Source: CAZLIC01 sp964559535 (GTDB taxonomy: Bacteria; Pseudomonadota; Alphaproteobacteria; Rhodobacterales; Rhodobacteraceae). From it: a stretch of 64,000 bases of DNA. How positions within the stretch are numbered: the first letter of the stretch is position 1; each line of letters opens with the position of its first letter. A program made the translations under genes and the position numbers. Below are positions 33,576 to 41,776 of the stretch, one piece after another. The stretch covers positions 1-64,000 of the forward strand of contig CAZLIC010000001.1 of NCBI GenBank assembly GCA_964559535.1, read 5' to 3'. The notes beneath the pieces are model-generated. The model was not told the DNA's origin. It made no database searches and was given only the letters and a program-made list of their open reading frames with translations.

Positions 33576-34954
33576 CCTCACCTTCTGGTTCCACTCTTGC
33601 CGAGGCCGAGGCCTTTCTGGCCGCCCATCCCAACATCGAAGCGGTGGATCTGGTGCTGACCGACGCGAACGGCATCGGGCGCGGCAAGATCATCCGGCGG
33701 CACGAACTGCCGGATTTCTACAAGTCCGGGCGGCATCTGCCGATCTCCATCCTGGGGCTGGACATCTGCGGCGAGGATGTGCACGAAACCGGGCTGATCT
33801 GGGACCAGGGCGATGGTGACCTGCGCGCCTGGCCGGTGCCGGGGTCGCTGGTGGCGCTGCACAACACACGGCCCGCGCGGGCCGAGGTGCTGATGTGCAT
33901 GTACACGCTGGACGGGCGGCCAATGACGTCGGACCCCCGGCATGCGCTGGCGCGGCAGGTGGCGGCCTATGCGGCGCGCGGGCTGTACCCGGCGGGCGCG
34001 TTCGAGCTGGAGTTCTTCCTGCTGGCCAACACCCGCGGCGCCGACGGCAGGGTCCGCCCCGCGGCCGATGTGCTGGACGGACGCGAAAGCCGCAAGACCG
34101 AGGTGTATTCGGTGGACCACCTGCACGGCATGCTGCCCTTGTTCAGCGACATCTATGCAGGCGCGGCGCTGGCCGGGATCAAGGCCGAAACCGTGATCAG
34201 CGAATATGCCCCCGGCCAGTACGAGCTGACATTGCACTACCGCACCGACATGATGCAGGCCGCGGATGACCTGCTGCGGCTGAAGCGCATCGTGCGGGGG
34301 CAGGCGCGGGCGCATGGGGTGACGGCCTGCTTCATGGCGAAACCGGTGGAGCAATACGCCGGGTCCGGCATGCACCTGCATGTGTCGATGCGCGACGGCG
34401 AGGGGCGCAACGTGTTTGCCGAGGCGCCGGGCGCGGGTTGGACTGACAGCATCCTGCATGCCCTGGGCGGCCTGCGGGCCACCATGGGCGAGGCGATGCT
34501 GGTGTTTGCGCCGCATGCCAACAGCTGGCGGCGGTTCTCGTCGCAGTCCTATGCGCCGGTGTCGCCGACATGGGGGGTGAACAACCGGTCAGTCGCCTTG
34601 CGCATTCCCGAAGGGTCGGTGGCGGCGCGGCGGATCGAGCATCGGCCTGCAGGGGTGGACGCGAACCCCTATCTGGTGGCGGCCACGGTGCTGGCGGGCA
34701 TCGCCAAGGGCATGGACGACCGCACCGACCCCGGCCCCGAGACCAAGGGCAACGGGTACGAGGCCGAGGGCGGGCCCGAGATTCCGCGAGACTGGGGGGC
34801 AGCCATCCGGGCGGCACAAGGGTCGGCCTTCCTGGCCGAGGCGCTGGGGGCCGACATGCACCGCACATTCTGCGCCATCAAGGCCGCCGAACACGCCCGC
34901 GTGGCGCGCACCATTCCCGACGTGGACTACGACCTGTACCTGCACACCGTGTAG
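33572..34954 (+). CDS. Glutamine synthetase family protein (gamma-glutamyl ligase-like)
   Basis: A 460-residue protein of the GS-III/PuuA-like group. It has the N-terminal beta-grasp (LVLTDANGIGRGKIIR), the catalytic domain start FELEFFL, the metal and ATP segments SEYAPGQYELTLHY and AGSGMHLHVSM, and NRSVALRIPEG. Such proteins ligate glutamate to amines such as putrescine. The GTG start overlaps the stop of the aminotransferase gene. Classical nitrogen-assimilation GS is less likely given the partner gene and divergent N-terminus. Confidence 0.82.
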   Translation: MTSPSGSTLAEAEAFLAAHPNIEAVDLVLTDANGIGRGKIIRRHELPDFYKSGRHLPISILGLDICGEDVHETGLIWDQGDGDLRAWPVPGSLVALHNTRPARAEVLMCMYTLDGRPMTSDPRHALARQVAAYAARGLYPAGAFELEFFLLANTRGADGRVRPAADVLDGRESRKTEVYSVDHLHGMLPLFSDIYAGAALAGIKAETVISEYAPGQYELTLHYRTDMMQAADDLLRLKRIVRGQARAHGVTACFMAKPVEQYAGSGMHLHVSMRDGEGRNVFAEAPGAGWTDSILHALGGLRATMGEAMLVFAPHANSWRRFSSQSYAPVSPTWGVNNRSVALRIPEGSVAARRIEHRPAGVDANPYLVAATVLAGIAKGMDDRTDPGPETKGNGYEAEGGPEIPRDWGAAIRAAQGSAFLAEALGADMHRTFCAIKAAEHARVARTIPDVDYDLYLHTV

Positions 34955-34955
34955 G

Positions 34956-35894
34956 TCAGCCCGCCGCCACGCGGTCCATCGCTGCCTCGATGCGGTCCAG
35001 CGCATCGGCGGCGGCGGCCACCTCGCCCGCCCGCAGCGCCCGCGCGGCCACACCCAGCGCGGCCATCAGGCGGGGGGCCAGCGTCTCGTCCATCGCTTCG
35101 GCCCGCGCCTTCAGCGCCTTGGCGCGGCGGGCCAGGGGCAAGAGCTCGGCCGGGCCGGGTTCGACGCGGCGGGGGGCGGCAGACGGCACGGTATCGGGCC
35201 GCCGGGCAGGCGCCGGGCGCGGCGCCGCGGCAAAGGCCGAGCGCGCGGCCGAGTTCATCTGGCGGCGCAACTCGGCCTCGACCTGGGTGATCAGCTTGTC
35301 GGCCTTGTCGCGGCTGCCATTGTCGGCGGCGCGCACCGCACCGGCAAAGATGTCGCGCAGCCGGTCGCCCGCATCGCCCGGTGCGGCCATCACGGCATCG
35401 CGGATCACCGCAAGCCGGTCCAGCATGCGGTCGCCGGTGGTGGCGAGGCGCGGCAGGTCGTCGTCGTCCGCATCGTCATCACCCAGAACGTCCACATCGC
35501 CCAGATCCTCGATGTCGGCCTCGATCTCGCGCCCGGTGATGTCGAGCACGCGGATGTTCATCGGCAGACGCTCGACGCGCAGGTGCTTCTTCAGCTTCTT
35601 GGCGATGGCGGGCAGTTCCTGGATGCAGGTCAGGATCAGCTCCTTGCCCTGCACCACGAAGGTGCCGAAGGCCACCTTCGTCTGCCCGCTCTCGCGCCGC
35701 GTGGCCTTGGCAATCATCTCGGGCGGGCGCTTCTTGTGGACGGCGAACAGGCTTTCGTCCTCGCCCTTGCCGGGGGTGAAGGCAAAGGGAACCGGGCGGC
35801 GGCGGCCACGGCGCAGGATCTTGCGCAGGTCGTCACCCGTGACGGCGTACCGGTGGTCGTCGTCGTCTTCGTCATCCTTCGCCGGTCGCGCCAT
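34956..35894 (-). CDS. Uncharacterised protein beside T6SS, paralogue of the next gene
   Basis: A 312-residue protein that I do not recognise. Residues about 20-120 match the neighbouring 125-residue protein (VPFAFTPGKGEDESLFAVHK, KVAFGTFVVQGKELILTC). After an acidic linker (DDDADDDD) comes a helical, Ala/Arg-rich C-terminal region (about 150-312). There is no signal peptide or membrane span. It is transcribed divergently from the T6SS operon, and its ATG overlaps the stop of the 125-residue gene (TGATG). A T6SS accessory role is only contextual. Confidence 0.75.
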   Translation of the reverse strand: MARPAKDDEDDDDHRYAVTGDDLRKILRRGRRRPVPFAFTPGKGEDESLFAVHKKRPPEMIAKATRRESGQTKVAFGTFVVQGKELILTCIQELPAIAKKLKKHLRVERLPMNIRVLDITGREIEADIEDLGDVDVLGDDDADDDDLPRLATTGDRMLDRLAVIRDAVMAAPGDAGDRLRDIFAGAVRAADNGSRDKADKLITQVEAELRRQMNSAARSAFAAAPRPAPARRPDTVPSAAPRRVEPGPAELLPLARRAKALKARAEAMDETLAPRLMAALGVAARALRAGEVAAAADALDRIEAAMDRVAAG

Positions 35895-36271
35895 CAGGCA
35901 ACATCCTCGCCGCTGCCCGGCTCGACGATCTTCACCTCGTAAGCCACCTTCTGCTTGCGGAACAGCTTGGCCACCTTGCGGTCCATGCCGGGCACCGACT
36001 TGCCGCAGGTCAGCGTCACGGTCTTCCCCTCGACCTTCATCTTGCCGTAGGCGACCTTGCGCTCTTCCGCCTCTTTCCGCGAATTCTTGCCAAAGGTGTC
36101 GGGCTTCTGGCGGCGGTGCGCGGCAAACACGTCATCCTCGTCGCCCCCGGTGGGGATGAAGGCAAAGGTCACCTCGCGCGACCGGGCGATCTTGATGAAT
36201 TTCTTCAGCGAGGCACTGTCAAGGCCCGGGCCTTCCTGGCCTTCGCCTTCGTCGTCTTCCTGGGGCATCAT
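35894..36271 (-). CDS. Small uncharacterised T6SS-adjacent protein
   Basis: A 125-residue protein with an acidic N-terminus and a basic middle, consisting almost entirely of the domain shared with the downstream gene: VTFAFIPTGGDEDDVFAAHR, then KVAYGKMKVEGKTVTLTCGK. Conserved features are a FAF-P strand, an acidic loop, Phe-Ala-x-His, and the GK-x-LTC strand. No family is recognised. It is the first gene of the pair and faces tssA across 275 bases. Function unknown. Confidence 0.75.
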   Translation of the reverse strand: MMPQEDDEGEGQEGPGLDSASLKKFIKIARSREVTFAFIPTGGDEDDVFAAHRRQKPDTFGKNSRKEAEERKVAYGKMKVEGKTVTLTCGKSVPGMDRKVAKLFRKQKVAYEVKIVEPGSGEDVA

Positions 36272-36546
36272 GTCCTCCGCCCTGCCGGAATGGATGAAAC
36301 AATATGCGAAGGGTGCGCCACGACGGGGCGCCCGGTCAAGCGCGGGTCACCTTGCGGGCCGAAGAATTTCCTTCAGCTTTCCTCTTGCACGACTCTGTGA
36401 AGTCGCCTACCTCTTTCGTATAGGTGTTGGACGGAAGACGTTTGGAAGATTTCGGACAAAAATCATGGATAATCTCCCCGCTTGTGCTAGCGTCGCGCCG
36501 GAACCTCTTGGTCTGACAAGACCTTTCTCTGGGATGTGAGCTTGAG
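36272..36546. other. Divergent intergenic region before the T6SS operon
   Basis: This 275-base region separates tssA from the minus-strand paralogue pair. Its central part (about 36395-36475) is A+T-richer than the surroundings and is where promoters would be expected; gataat occurs near 36465-36472. I found no convincing -35/-10 pair, sigma-54 site or operator. A small hairpin (ggtct-gaca-agacc, about 36510) lies shortly before tssA. Confidence 0.4.
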
Positions 36547-37647
36547 ATGGCCCTGACTGACCTTCTGAAGAGCCACGGTGATGACGCCCCAAGCGGGGAG
36601 AACCTTGAATACGACCCCGCGTTCATGTCGCTGGAAATTGCGGCACAGCCCGGGGAAGAGCGCCAGATCGGCGACCAGATCATTGCCGCCGAGGACCCCG
36701 ACCATACCGAGGTGATCGCCCAGGCGATGGATGTGCTGGCGCGCAGCCATGACCTACGCGCGGCGGTGTTCCTGGCCTACTCCTACTTGCGGACGCGCGG
36801 GTTTCCCGGATTTGCCGAGGTGACGGGCTATATCCGCGGCGTGCTGGAACAGTACTGGGACACCTGCCACCCGCAGCTTGACCCCGATGACGACAACGAC
36901 CCGACGATGCGGGTGAACGCGATGATGTCGCTGGCCGACATGCGCACCATCGTGCCGGGCGTGCGCAGTTCGCCGCTGACCGACAGCCGCACCTTTGGCC
37001 GGTACGCGCTGCGCGACCTGCTGATCGCCGAGGGCGAGATCGCCGCGCCCGAGGGCATGGACAACCTGCCCGACCGCGCGCAGATTCTGGCCGCCTTCCA
37101 GGACACCAATTCCGAGAAGATGGCCACCCTGCGCGGCGCCGTGGCGCAGGCGCATGACGACGTCAAGGCGATCATCAAGGTGTTCGACGAGAAGGCGCCG
37201 TCGCACAACCCCAAGCTGGAAGAGCTGGAGCGTGTGCTGCGGCAGGTGCTGGACCGGTTCAACGACGCGGGCATCGGCGACCCGGACGATGCGGCGGATG
37301 CCGCCGACGGAACCGGGGGCGAGTTCATGGACAGCGCCGACGCGGGCGACGGCATGGCCGCGTCCCCGGCAGGTTCCGGCGGACCCGGCGGGGGCGGAGG
37401 CGGCCGCGGCGGCGGCGTGTCGCTGCCGGGTGCCATCAACAACCAGAACGACGTCAAGAACACGCTGGACCGGTTGATGCAGTACTATGCCCGCTACGAA
37501 CCGTCCTCGCCGGTGCCCATGCTTCTGGCCCGCGCCAAGCGTCTGGTTGGTGCCGATTTCCTGACAATCATCAAGGAACTGGCCCCGGAGGGTGAAAGCA
37601 ACGTCAATCTGGTGGCCGGGATCAAGTCAGATGCCGATGATGATTGA
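36547..37647 (+). CDS. tssA: T6SS protein TssA
   Basis: A 366-residue baseplate/cap protein of the T6SS. The N-terminal ImpA domain covers about residues 1-130 (SGENLEYDPAFMSLE, then SHDLRAAVFLAYSYLRTRGF). A Gly-rich linker (about 275-298) and a C-terminal segment (YYARYEPSSPVPMLLARAKRL) typical of TssA follow. It is the first gene of the plus-strand T6SS operon. The ribosome site is weak (gtgagcttgag). TssA helps nucleate and extend the sheath-tube from the baseplate. Confidence 0.9.
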   Translation: MALTDLLKSHGDDAPSGENLEYDPAFMSLEIAAQPGEERQIGDQIIAAEDPDHTEVIAQAMDVLARSHDLRAAVFLAYSYLRTRGFPGFAEVTGYIRGVLEQYWDTCHPQLDPDDDNDPTMRVNAMMSLADMRTIVPGVRSSPLTDSRTFGRYALRDLLIAEGEIAAPEGMDNLPDRAQILAAFQDTNSEKMATLRGAVAQAHDDVKAIIKVFDEKAPSHNPKLEELERVLRQVLDRFNDAGIGDPDDAADAADGTGGEFMDSADAGDGMAASPAGSGGPGGGGGGRGGGVSLPGAINNQNDVKNTLDRLMQYYARYEPSSPVPMLLARAKRLVGADFLTIIKELAPEGESNVNLVAGIKSDADDD

Positions 37648-37709
37648 CCTAACCCCATGGAAGGCTGCAATGTCTGCGCCGGGAACAGATATCCGTAACG
37701 GAGCATCCG

Positions 37710-38222
37710 ATGGCCGGCACTAGCAGCCAGAAATTCATTGCGCGCAACCGGGCGCCGCGGGTTCAGATCGAGTACGACGTCGAGCTTTACGGCGCCGAGA
37801 AGAAGGTGCAGTTGCCCTTCGTCATGGGCGTCATGGCCGACCTTGCGGGCAAGTCCGAAGCGCCGCAGCCATCCATCGGCGACCGCAAGTTCCTGGAGAT
37901 CGACGTTGACAACTTCGACGACCGGATGAAGTCGATGAAGCCGCGGGCCGCCTTCACGGTGCCCAACACGCTGACCGGCGAGGGCAACCTGGCCGTCGAC
38001 ATCACCTTCGAGAGCATGGACGACTTCAGCCCCGGCGCCATCGCCCGCAAGGTCGAGCCGCTGAAGAAGCTTCTGGACGCGCGCACGCAGCTGGCCAACC
38101 TGATGACCTACATGGACGGCAAGACCGGGGCGGAAAACCTGATCACCCAGATCATCCAGGACCCGTCGCTGCTGCAGGCGCTGGCGGCCACGCCCGCGGG
38201 CAAAGACAAGGCGGAGGGCTGA
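37710..38222 (+). CDS. tssB: T6SS contractile sheath small subunit TssB
   Basis: A 170-residue TssB/VipA/ImpB protein with the conserved start SSQKFIARNRAPRVQIEYDV, the strand PFVMGVMADLAG, and the helix KKLLDARTQLANLMTYMDGK. It forms the contractile sheath with TssC, whose gene starts 3 bases later. Length is normal for the family. Confidence 0.96.
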   Translation: MAGTSSQKFIARNRAPRVQIEYDVELYGAEKKVQLPFVMGVMADLAGKSEAPQPSIGDRKFLEIDVDNFDDRMKSMKPRAAFTVPNTLTGEGNLAVDITFESMDDFSPGAIARKVEPLKKLLDARTQLANLMTYMDGKTGAENLITQIIQDPSLLQALAATPAGKDKAEG

Positions 38223-38225
38223 TCC

Positions 38226-39719
38226 ATGGCTGACTCCGCATCCCAGTCTGCCGCAGGCGCCACCGAAACGATCTTCGCCTCCAGCGAGTTCGCGGGACTT
38301 CTGCAAAAGGAGTTCCGGCCGAAGTCCGACCAGGCGCGCACCGCCGTCGAAACGGCCGTCAAGACTCTGGCGCAGCAGGCGCTGGAAAACACCGCGCTGA
38401 TCTCGAACGACGCGCTGCGCACGATCGAGGGGATCATTGCCGAGATCGACAAGAAGCTGACCGAACAGGTCAACATGATCCTGCACCACGAGGATTTCCA
38501 GGCGCTGGAATCGGCGTGGCGTGGCCTGCACTATCTGGTGAACAACACCGAGACGGACGAGATGCTGAAGATCCGCGTCTTCAACATCTCGAAGAAGGAC
38601 CTGTCGAAGACGCTGCGCAAGTTCAAAGGCACCGCCTGGGACCAGTCGCCGATCTTCAAGAAGGTGTACGAAGAGGAGTTCGGCCAGTTCGGCGGCGAGC
38701 CCTATGGTTCGATCATTGCCGACTACCACTTCGACCATTCGCCGCCCGACGTAGAACTGCTGGGCGAGCTGGCCAAGATTGCCGCCTCGGCGCATGCGCC
38801 GCTGATCACCGGCGCCAAGCCCACGCTGTTCCAGATGGACAGCTGGAGCGAACTGGCCAACCCGCGCGACCTGACCAAGATCTTCCAGACGCCGGAATAT
38901 GCCAGCTGGCGGTCGCTGCGCGAAAGCGAGGATTCAAAGTACGTCGGCCTGGCGATGCCGCGCTTCCTGGGGCGGCTGCCCTATGGGTCGAAAACCGCGC
39001 CGGTCGAGGAGTTCGACTTCGAGGAAGACACCGAAGGCGCGGTGTCCGACAAGTACGGCTGGATCAACGCCGCCTATGCGATGGCGGTGAACATCAACCG
39101 GTCGTTCAAGGAATACGGCTGGTGCTCGCGCATCCGCGGGATTGAATCAGGCGGGGCGGTTACCAACCTGCCCAGCCACACCTTCCCCACCGATGACGGC
39201 GGCGTCGACCAGAAGTGCCCGACCGAGATTGCCATTTCCGACCGGCGCGAGGCGGAACTGGCGAAGAACGGGATGATGCCGCTGATCCACCGCAAGAACA
39301 GCGACATCGCGGCCTTCATCGGCGCCCAGTCGCTGCACAAACCGGCCGAATACAGCGACCCGGACGCCACCGCGAACGCCAACCTGGCGGCGCGCCTGCC
39401 CTACCTGTTCGCGACCTGCCGGTTCGCCCACTATCTGAAGTGCATCGTGCGCGACAAGATCGGGTCCTACCGCAGTCGCGCCGACATGCAGCAGTGGTTG
39501 CAGACCTGGATCAACCAGTACGTCGATTTCAGCGCCGAAACCTCGGCCGAGAGCGAAAAGGCCCGCCGCCCGCTCGCCGCTGCCGAGGTTGTCGTGGAAG
39601 AGGATGAATCGAACCCCGGCTACTACCGGTCGAAGTTCTTCCTGCGCCCGCATTACCAGCTTGAGGGACTGTCCGTCTCGCTGCGTCTGGTATCGAAGCT
39701 GCCCTCCGAAAAGGGCTGA
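38226..39719 (+). CDS. tssC: T6SS contractile sheath large subunit TssC
   Basis: A 497-residue TssC/VipB/ImpC protein. Conserved parts include QVNMILHHEDFQALESAWRG, RVFNISKKDLSKTLRKFKG, SIIADYHFDHSPPDVELLGE, MPRFLGRLPYGSKTAPVEEF and a C-terminal EGLSVSLRLVSKLP. It assembles with TssB into the sheath that propels the Hcp tube. It is followed by an 85-base GC-rich gap before hcp. Confidence 0.97.
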   Translation: MADSASQSAAGATETIFASSEFAGLLQKEFRPKSDQARTAVETAVKTLAQQALENTALISNDALRTIEGIIAEIDKKLTEQVNMILHHEDFQALESAWRGLHYLVNNTETDEMLKIRVFNISKKDLSKTLRKFKGTAWDQSPIFKKVYEEEFGQFGGEPYGSIIADYHFDHSPPDVELLGELAKIAASAHAPLITGAKPTLFQMDSWSELANPRDLTKIFQTPEYASWRSLRESEDSKYVGLAMPRFLGRLPYGSKTAPVEEFDFEEDTEGAVSDKYGWINAAYAMAVNINRSFKEYGWCSRIRGIESGGAVTNLPSHTFPTDDGGVDQKCPTEIAISDRREAELAKNGMMPLIHRKNSDIAAFIGAQSLHKPAEYSDPDATANANLAARLPYLFATCRFAHYLKCIVRDKIGSYRSRADMQQWLQTWINQYVDFSAETSAESEKARRPLAAAEVVVEEDESNPGYYRSKFFLRPHYQLEGLSVSLRLVSKLPSEKG

Positions 39720-39730
39720 GACCTGACGGT

Positions 39731-39750
39731 CCCCCGGGGGTTCCGGGGGG
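39731..39750 (+). other. GC-rich hairpin between tssC and hcp
   Basis: The C-run at 39731-39735 can pair with either of two G-runs (39736-39740 or 39745-39750), giving alternative short hairpins 12 bases after tssC. It could be a processing or attenuation point before the highly expressed hcp, but this is pattern only. Confidence 0.3.
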
Positions 39751-39804
39751 CCGCCTGAACCCGGCGGGCAACCGCCCCAACAACCTGCATCAGGAGAGAC
39801 GAAA

Positions 39805-40338
39805 ATGGCATTTGACGCATTCTGCTATTCCAAAGGTGGCATCTCCAAGATCCCGGGCGAAACCCAGGACGAGGAAATGTCGAAGAACAAGGCGTTCGAA
39901 ATCCTGTCCTTCGAACTTGGCGCCGAGAACACGATCAACATCGGCTCGATCACCGGCGGTGGTTCGGCCGGCAAGGCGACGTTCAAGGAATTCACCATCA
40001 CCAAGAAGACGGACACCGCCTCGACCGGCCTGTTCAACTCGCTGGTGACGGGCGAGCACTTCGACGACATGGTGATCGAGCTGCGCCGCGCCGCCGGTTC
40101 GTCGGCCAAGGGCAAGTCGGGCATCACCTTCATGAAGTTCGACATGCGCCTGGTGATGGTGCAGGACATCTCGTGGTCGGGTTCCGACGGCGATGACGTC
40201 TGCGAAGAGACGGTGATCATGCAGTTCGGCGCGATCCAGATCCAGTACTTCGCGCAGAAGAAGGACGGCTCGATGGAGTCCTCGCCGAAGGAAGCCAAGT
40301 GGAGCCGCGTGAAGAACAACGCGTCGCTGACCGTCTGA
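39805..40338 (+). CDS. hcp: T6SS tube protein Hcp
   Basis: A 177-residue Hcp that would stack as hexameric rings into the inner tube and be secreted. Typical features are the N-terminal strand DAFCYSKGGISKIPGET, the loop KNKAFEILSFELG, then KEFTITKKTDTASTGLF and a C-terminal QIQYFAQKKDGS. It has a strong ribosome site (aggagagacgaaa before ATG). It lies between a GC-rich hairpin upstream and a strong stem-loop downstream, which would favour a separate abundant transcript. Confidence 0.96.
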   Translation: MAFDAFCYSKGGISKIPGETQDEEMSKNKAFEILSFELGAENTINIGSITGGGSAGKATFKEFTITKKTDTASTGLFNSLVTGEHFDDMVIELRRAAGSSAKGKSGITFMKFDMRLVMVQDISWSGSDGDDVCEETVIMQFGAIQIQYFAQKKDGSMESSPKEAKWSRVKNNASLTV

Positions 40339-40349
40339 TATCTGGCTTT

Positions 40350-40378
40350 GGCGGTGCCGCATCCCCTGCGGCACCGCC
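40350..40378 (+). terminator. Strong stem-loop after hcp (attenuator or 3' stabiliser)
   Basis: Perfect 12-base arms 40350-40361 and 40367-40378 (ggcggtgccgca / tgcggcaccgcc) with loop tcccc start 12 bases after the hcp stop. No T-run follows, and the next T6SS gene continues in the same direction. Partial termination or protection of the hcp message is more likely than full termination. Confidence 0.6.
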
Positions 40379-40431
40379 CCGTTCCGGCGCCGACCGGATT
40401 TGGGTCCGCCTGAACAACGGGATGTTTTGCC

Positions 40432-41238
40432 ATGCGTGCCGAAGAGCTGCTGAAATCGGGCGATCTTGACGCCACGCTGGCCGCACTTCAGGCCGAGGTG
40501 CGGGCGAAGCCTGCCGATGCCAAGCTGCGCATCTTCCTGTTCCAGCTTCTGTGCGTGATGGGTGACTGGAAGCGCGCGGTGACGCAGCTGAAGGTTTCGG
40601 CCGAGCTGGACGCGCTGGCCACGCCCATGGCGCAGACCTACCGCGAGGGCATCATCTGCGAAGCCTACCGCGACCGCGTGTTCGCGGGCGAGAAGGACCC
40701 GCTGGTGTTCGGCGAGCCGCAGGAATGGGTGGCGCTGCTGATCGAGGCGATGAAGGCGCTGGCCGGAGGCCGCCCCACCGAGGCCGCCGCCGTGCGCGAC
40801 CGTGCGTTCGACCTGGCACCGGCAGTGTCGGGCACGCTGAACGGCGAGCCCTTCGAATGGATTGCGGATGCCGACATGCGGCTGGGGCCGGTGCTGGAGG
40901 CGGTGGTGAACGGCCGCTATTTCTGGATGCCCTACAACACCATCGCAAAGATCACCGCCGAGGCACCGAAGGACCTGCGCGACTGCGTGTGGACGCCGGT
41001 GAACATTGTGCTGAAGAACGGCGGCGACATCGTGGCGCTGATCCCCACGCGCTATGCGGGCACCGCCGAGCACGGCACGCCCGCGCAGAAGCTGGCGCGC
41101 GCGACCGACTGGGTGGATGCGGGCGCGGAAACCTTTGTGGGCCGCGGCCAGCGTCTGCTGGCCACCGATGCGGGCGAGACCGCACTGATGGACCTGCGGG
41201 AACTGGTCATCAACCACGGCGACAGCGGGGCGGGCTGA
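40432..41238 (+). CDS. tagJ: T6SS accessory protein TagJ (ImpE family)
   Basis: A 268-residue ImpE/SciE-type protein. The N-terminal half is TPR-like (AEELLKSGDLDATLAALQAE, KLRIFLFQLLCVMGDWKRA), and the C-terminal half holds the conserved FEWIADADMRLGPVLEAVVN and YFWMP segments. In other T6SSs TagJ binds the sheath subunit TssB and assists ClpV-driven disassembly. Its stop overlaps the tssE start (TGATG). Confidence 0.92.
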   Translation: MRAEELLKSGDLDATLAALQAEVRAKPADAKLRIFLFQLLCVMGDWKRAVTQLKVSAELDALATPMAQTYREGIICEAYRDRVFAGEKDPLVFGEPQEWVALLIEAMKALAGGRPTEAAAVRDRAFDLAPAVSGTLNGEPFEWIADADMRLGPVLEAVVNGRYFWMPYNTIAKITAEAPKDLRDCVWTPVNIVLKNGGDIVALIPTRYAGTAEHGTPAQKLARATDWVDAGAETFVGRGQRLLATDAGETALMDLRELVINHGDSGAG

Positions 41239-41774
41239 TGTCCGACCACACGCTGACCGAACGGCTGCAACCCTCGCTTCTGGACCGGCTGGCCGATGAC
41301 GACCCCGGCAACCTGAAGGAAACCCGCGACAGCCGGGTGATCGACCTGCGCCGCCTGCGCGAGATCATCCAGCGCGACCTTTCGTGGCTGCTGAACACCT
41401 TCGACAATTCCTCGCTGGTGGACCCCGAGGCCTACCCGAACGTCCTCAACAGCGTGCTGACCTACGGCGTGCGCGAAGTGGCGGGCGAATACACCACGGT
41501 GCAGCGCGCGGGCCTGATCCGCGATTCCATCAAGCGTGCGATCGAGCGCTTCGAGCCGCGCATCATTCCCGGCACGCTGACGGTGATGCTGCGCGAGAAC
41601 GAGGGGCTGGGGCAGACCATCGTCACCTTCGACATCGCCGCCGAGATGTGGGCGCAGCCGCTGCCGATGGAGCTGTACCTGCGCAGCCAGGTCGACATCA
41701 CCACGGGCGAGCTGAAGCTGGAACGCCCGGGAACCACGGCGTCGATCACCAGCGCCTTCAGCGGAAGGCGCTAG
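41238..41774 (+). CDS. tssE: T6SS baseplate protein TssE (gp25-like)
   Basis: A 178-residue gp25/lysozyme-like baseplate component. It has LTERLQPSLLDRLADDDPGN near the N-terminus, the conserved IQRDLSWLLNTF motif, and a C-terminal region with ERFEPRIIPGTLTVML and PLPMELYLRSQVD. The ATG shares a base with the tagJ stop. TssF starts 2 bases after it ends. Confidence 0.94.
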   Translation: MSDHTLTERLQPSLLDRLADDDPGNLKETRDSRVIDLRRLREIIQRDLSWLLNTFDNSSLVDPEAYPNVLNSVLTYGVREVAGEYTTVQRAGLIRDSIKRAIERFEPRIIPGTLTVMLRENEGLGQTIVTFDIAAEMWAQPLPMELYLRSQVDITTGELKLERPGTTASITSAFSGRR

Positions 41775-41776
41775 CG

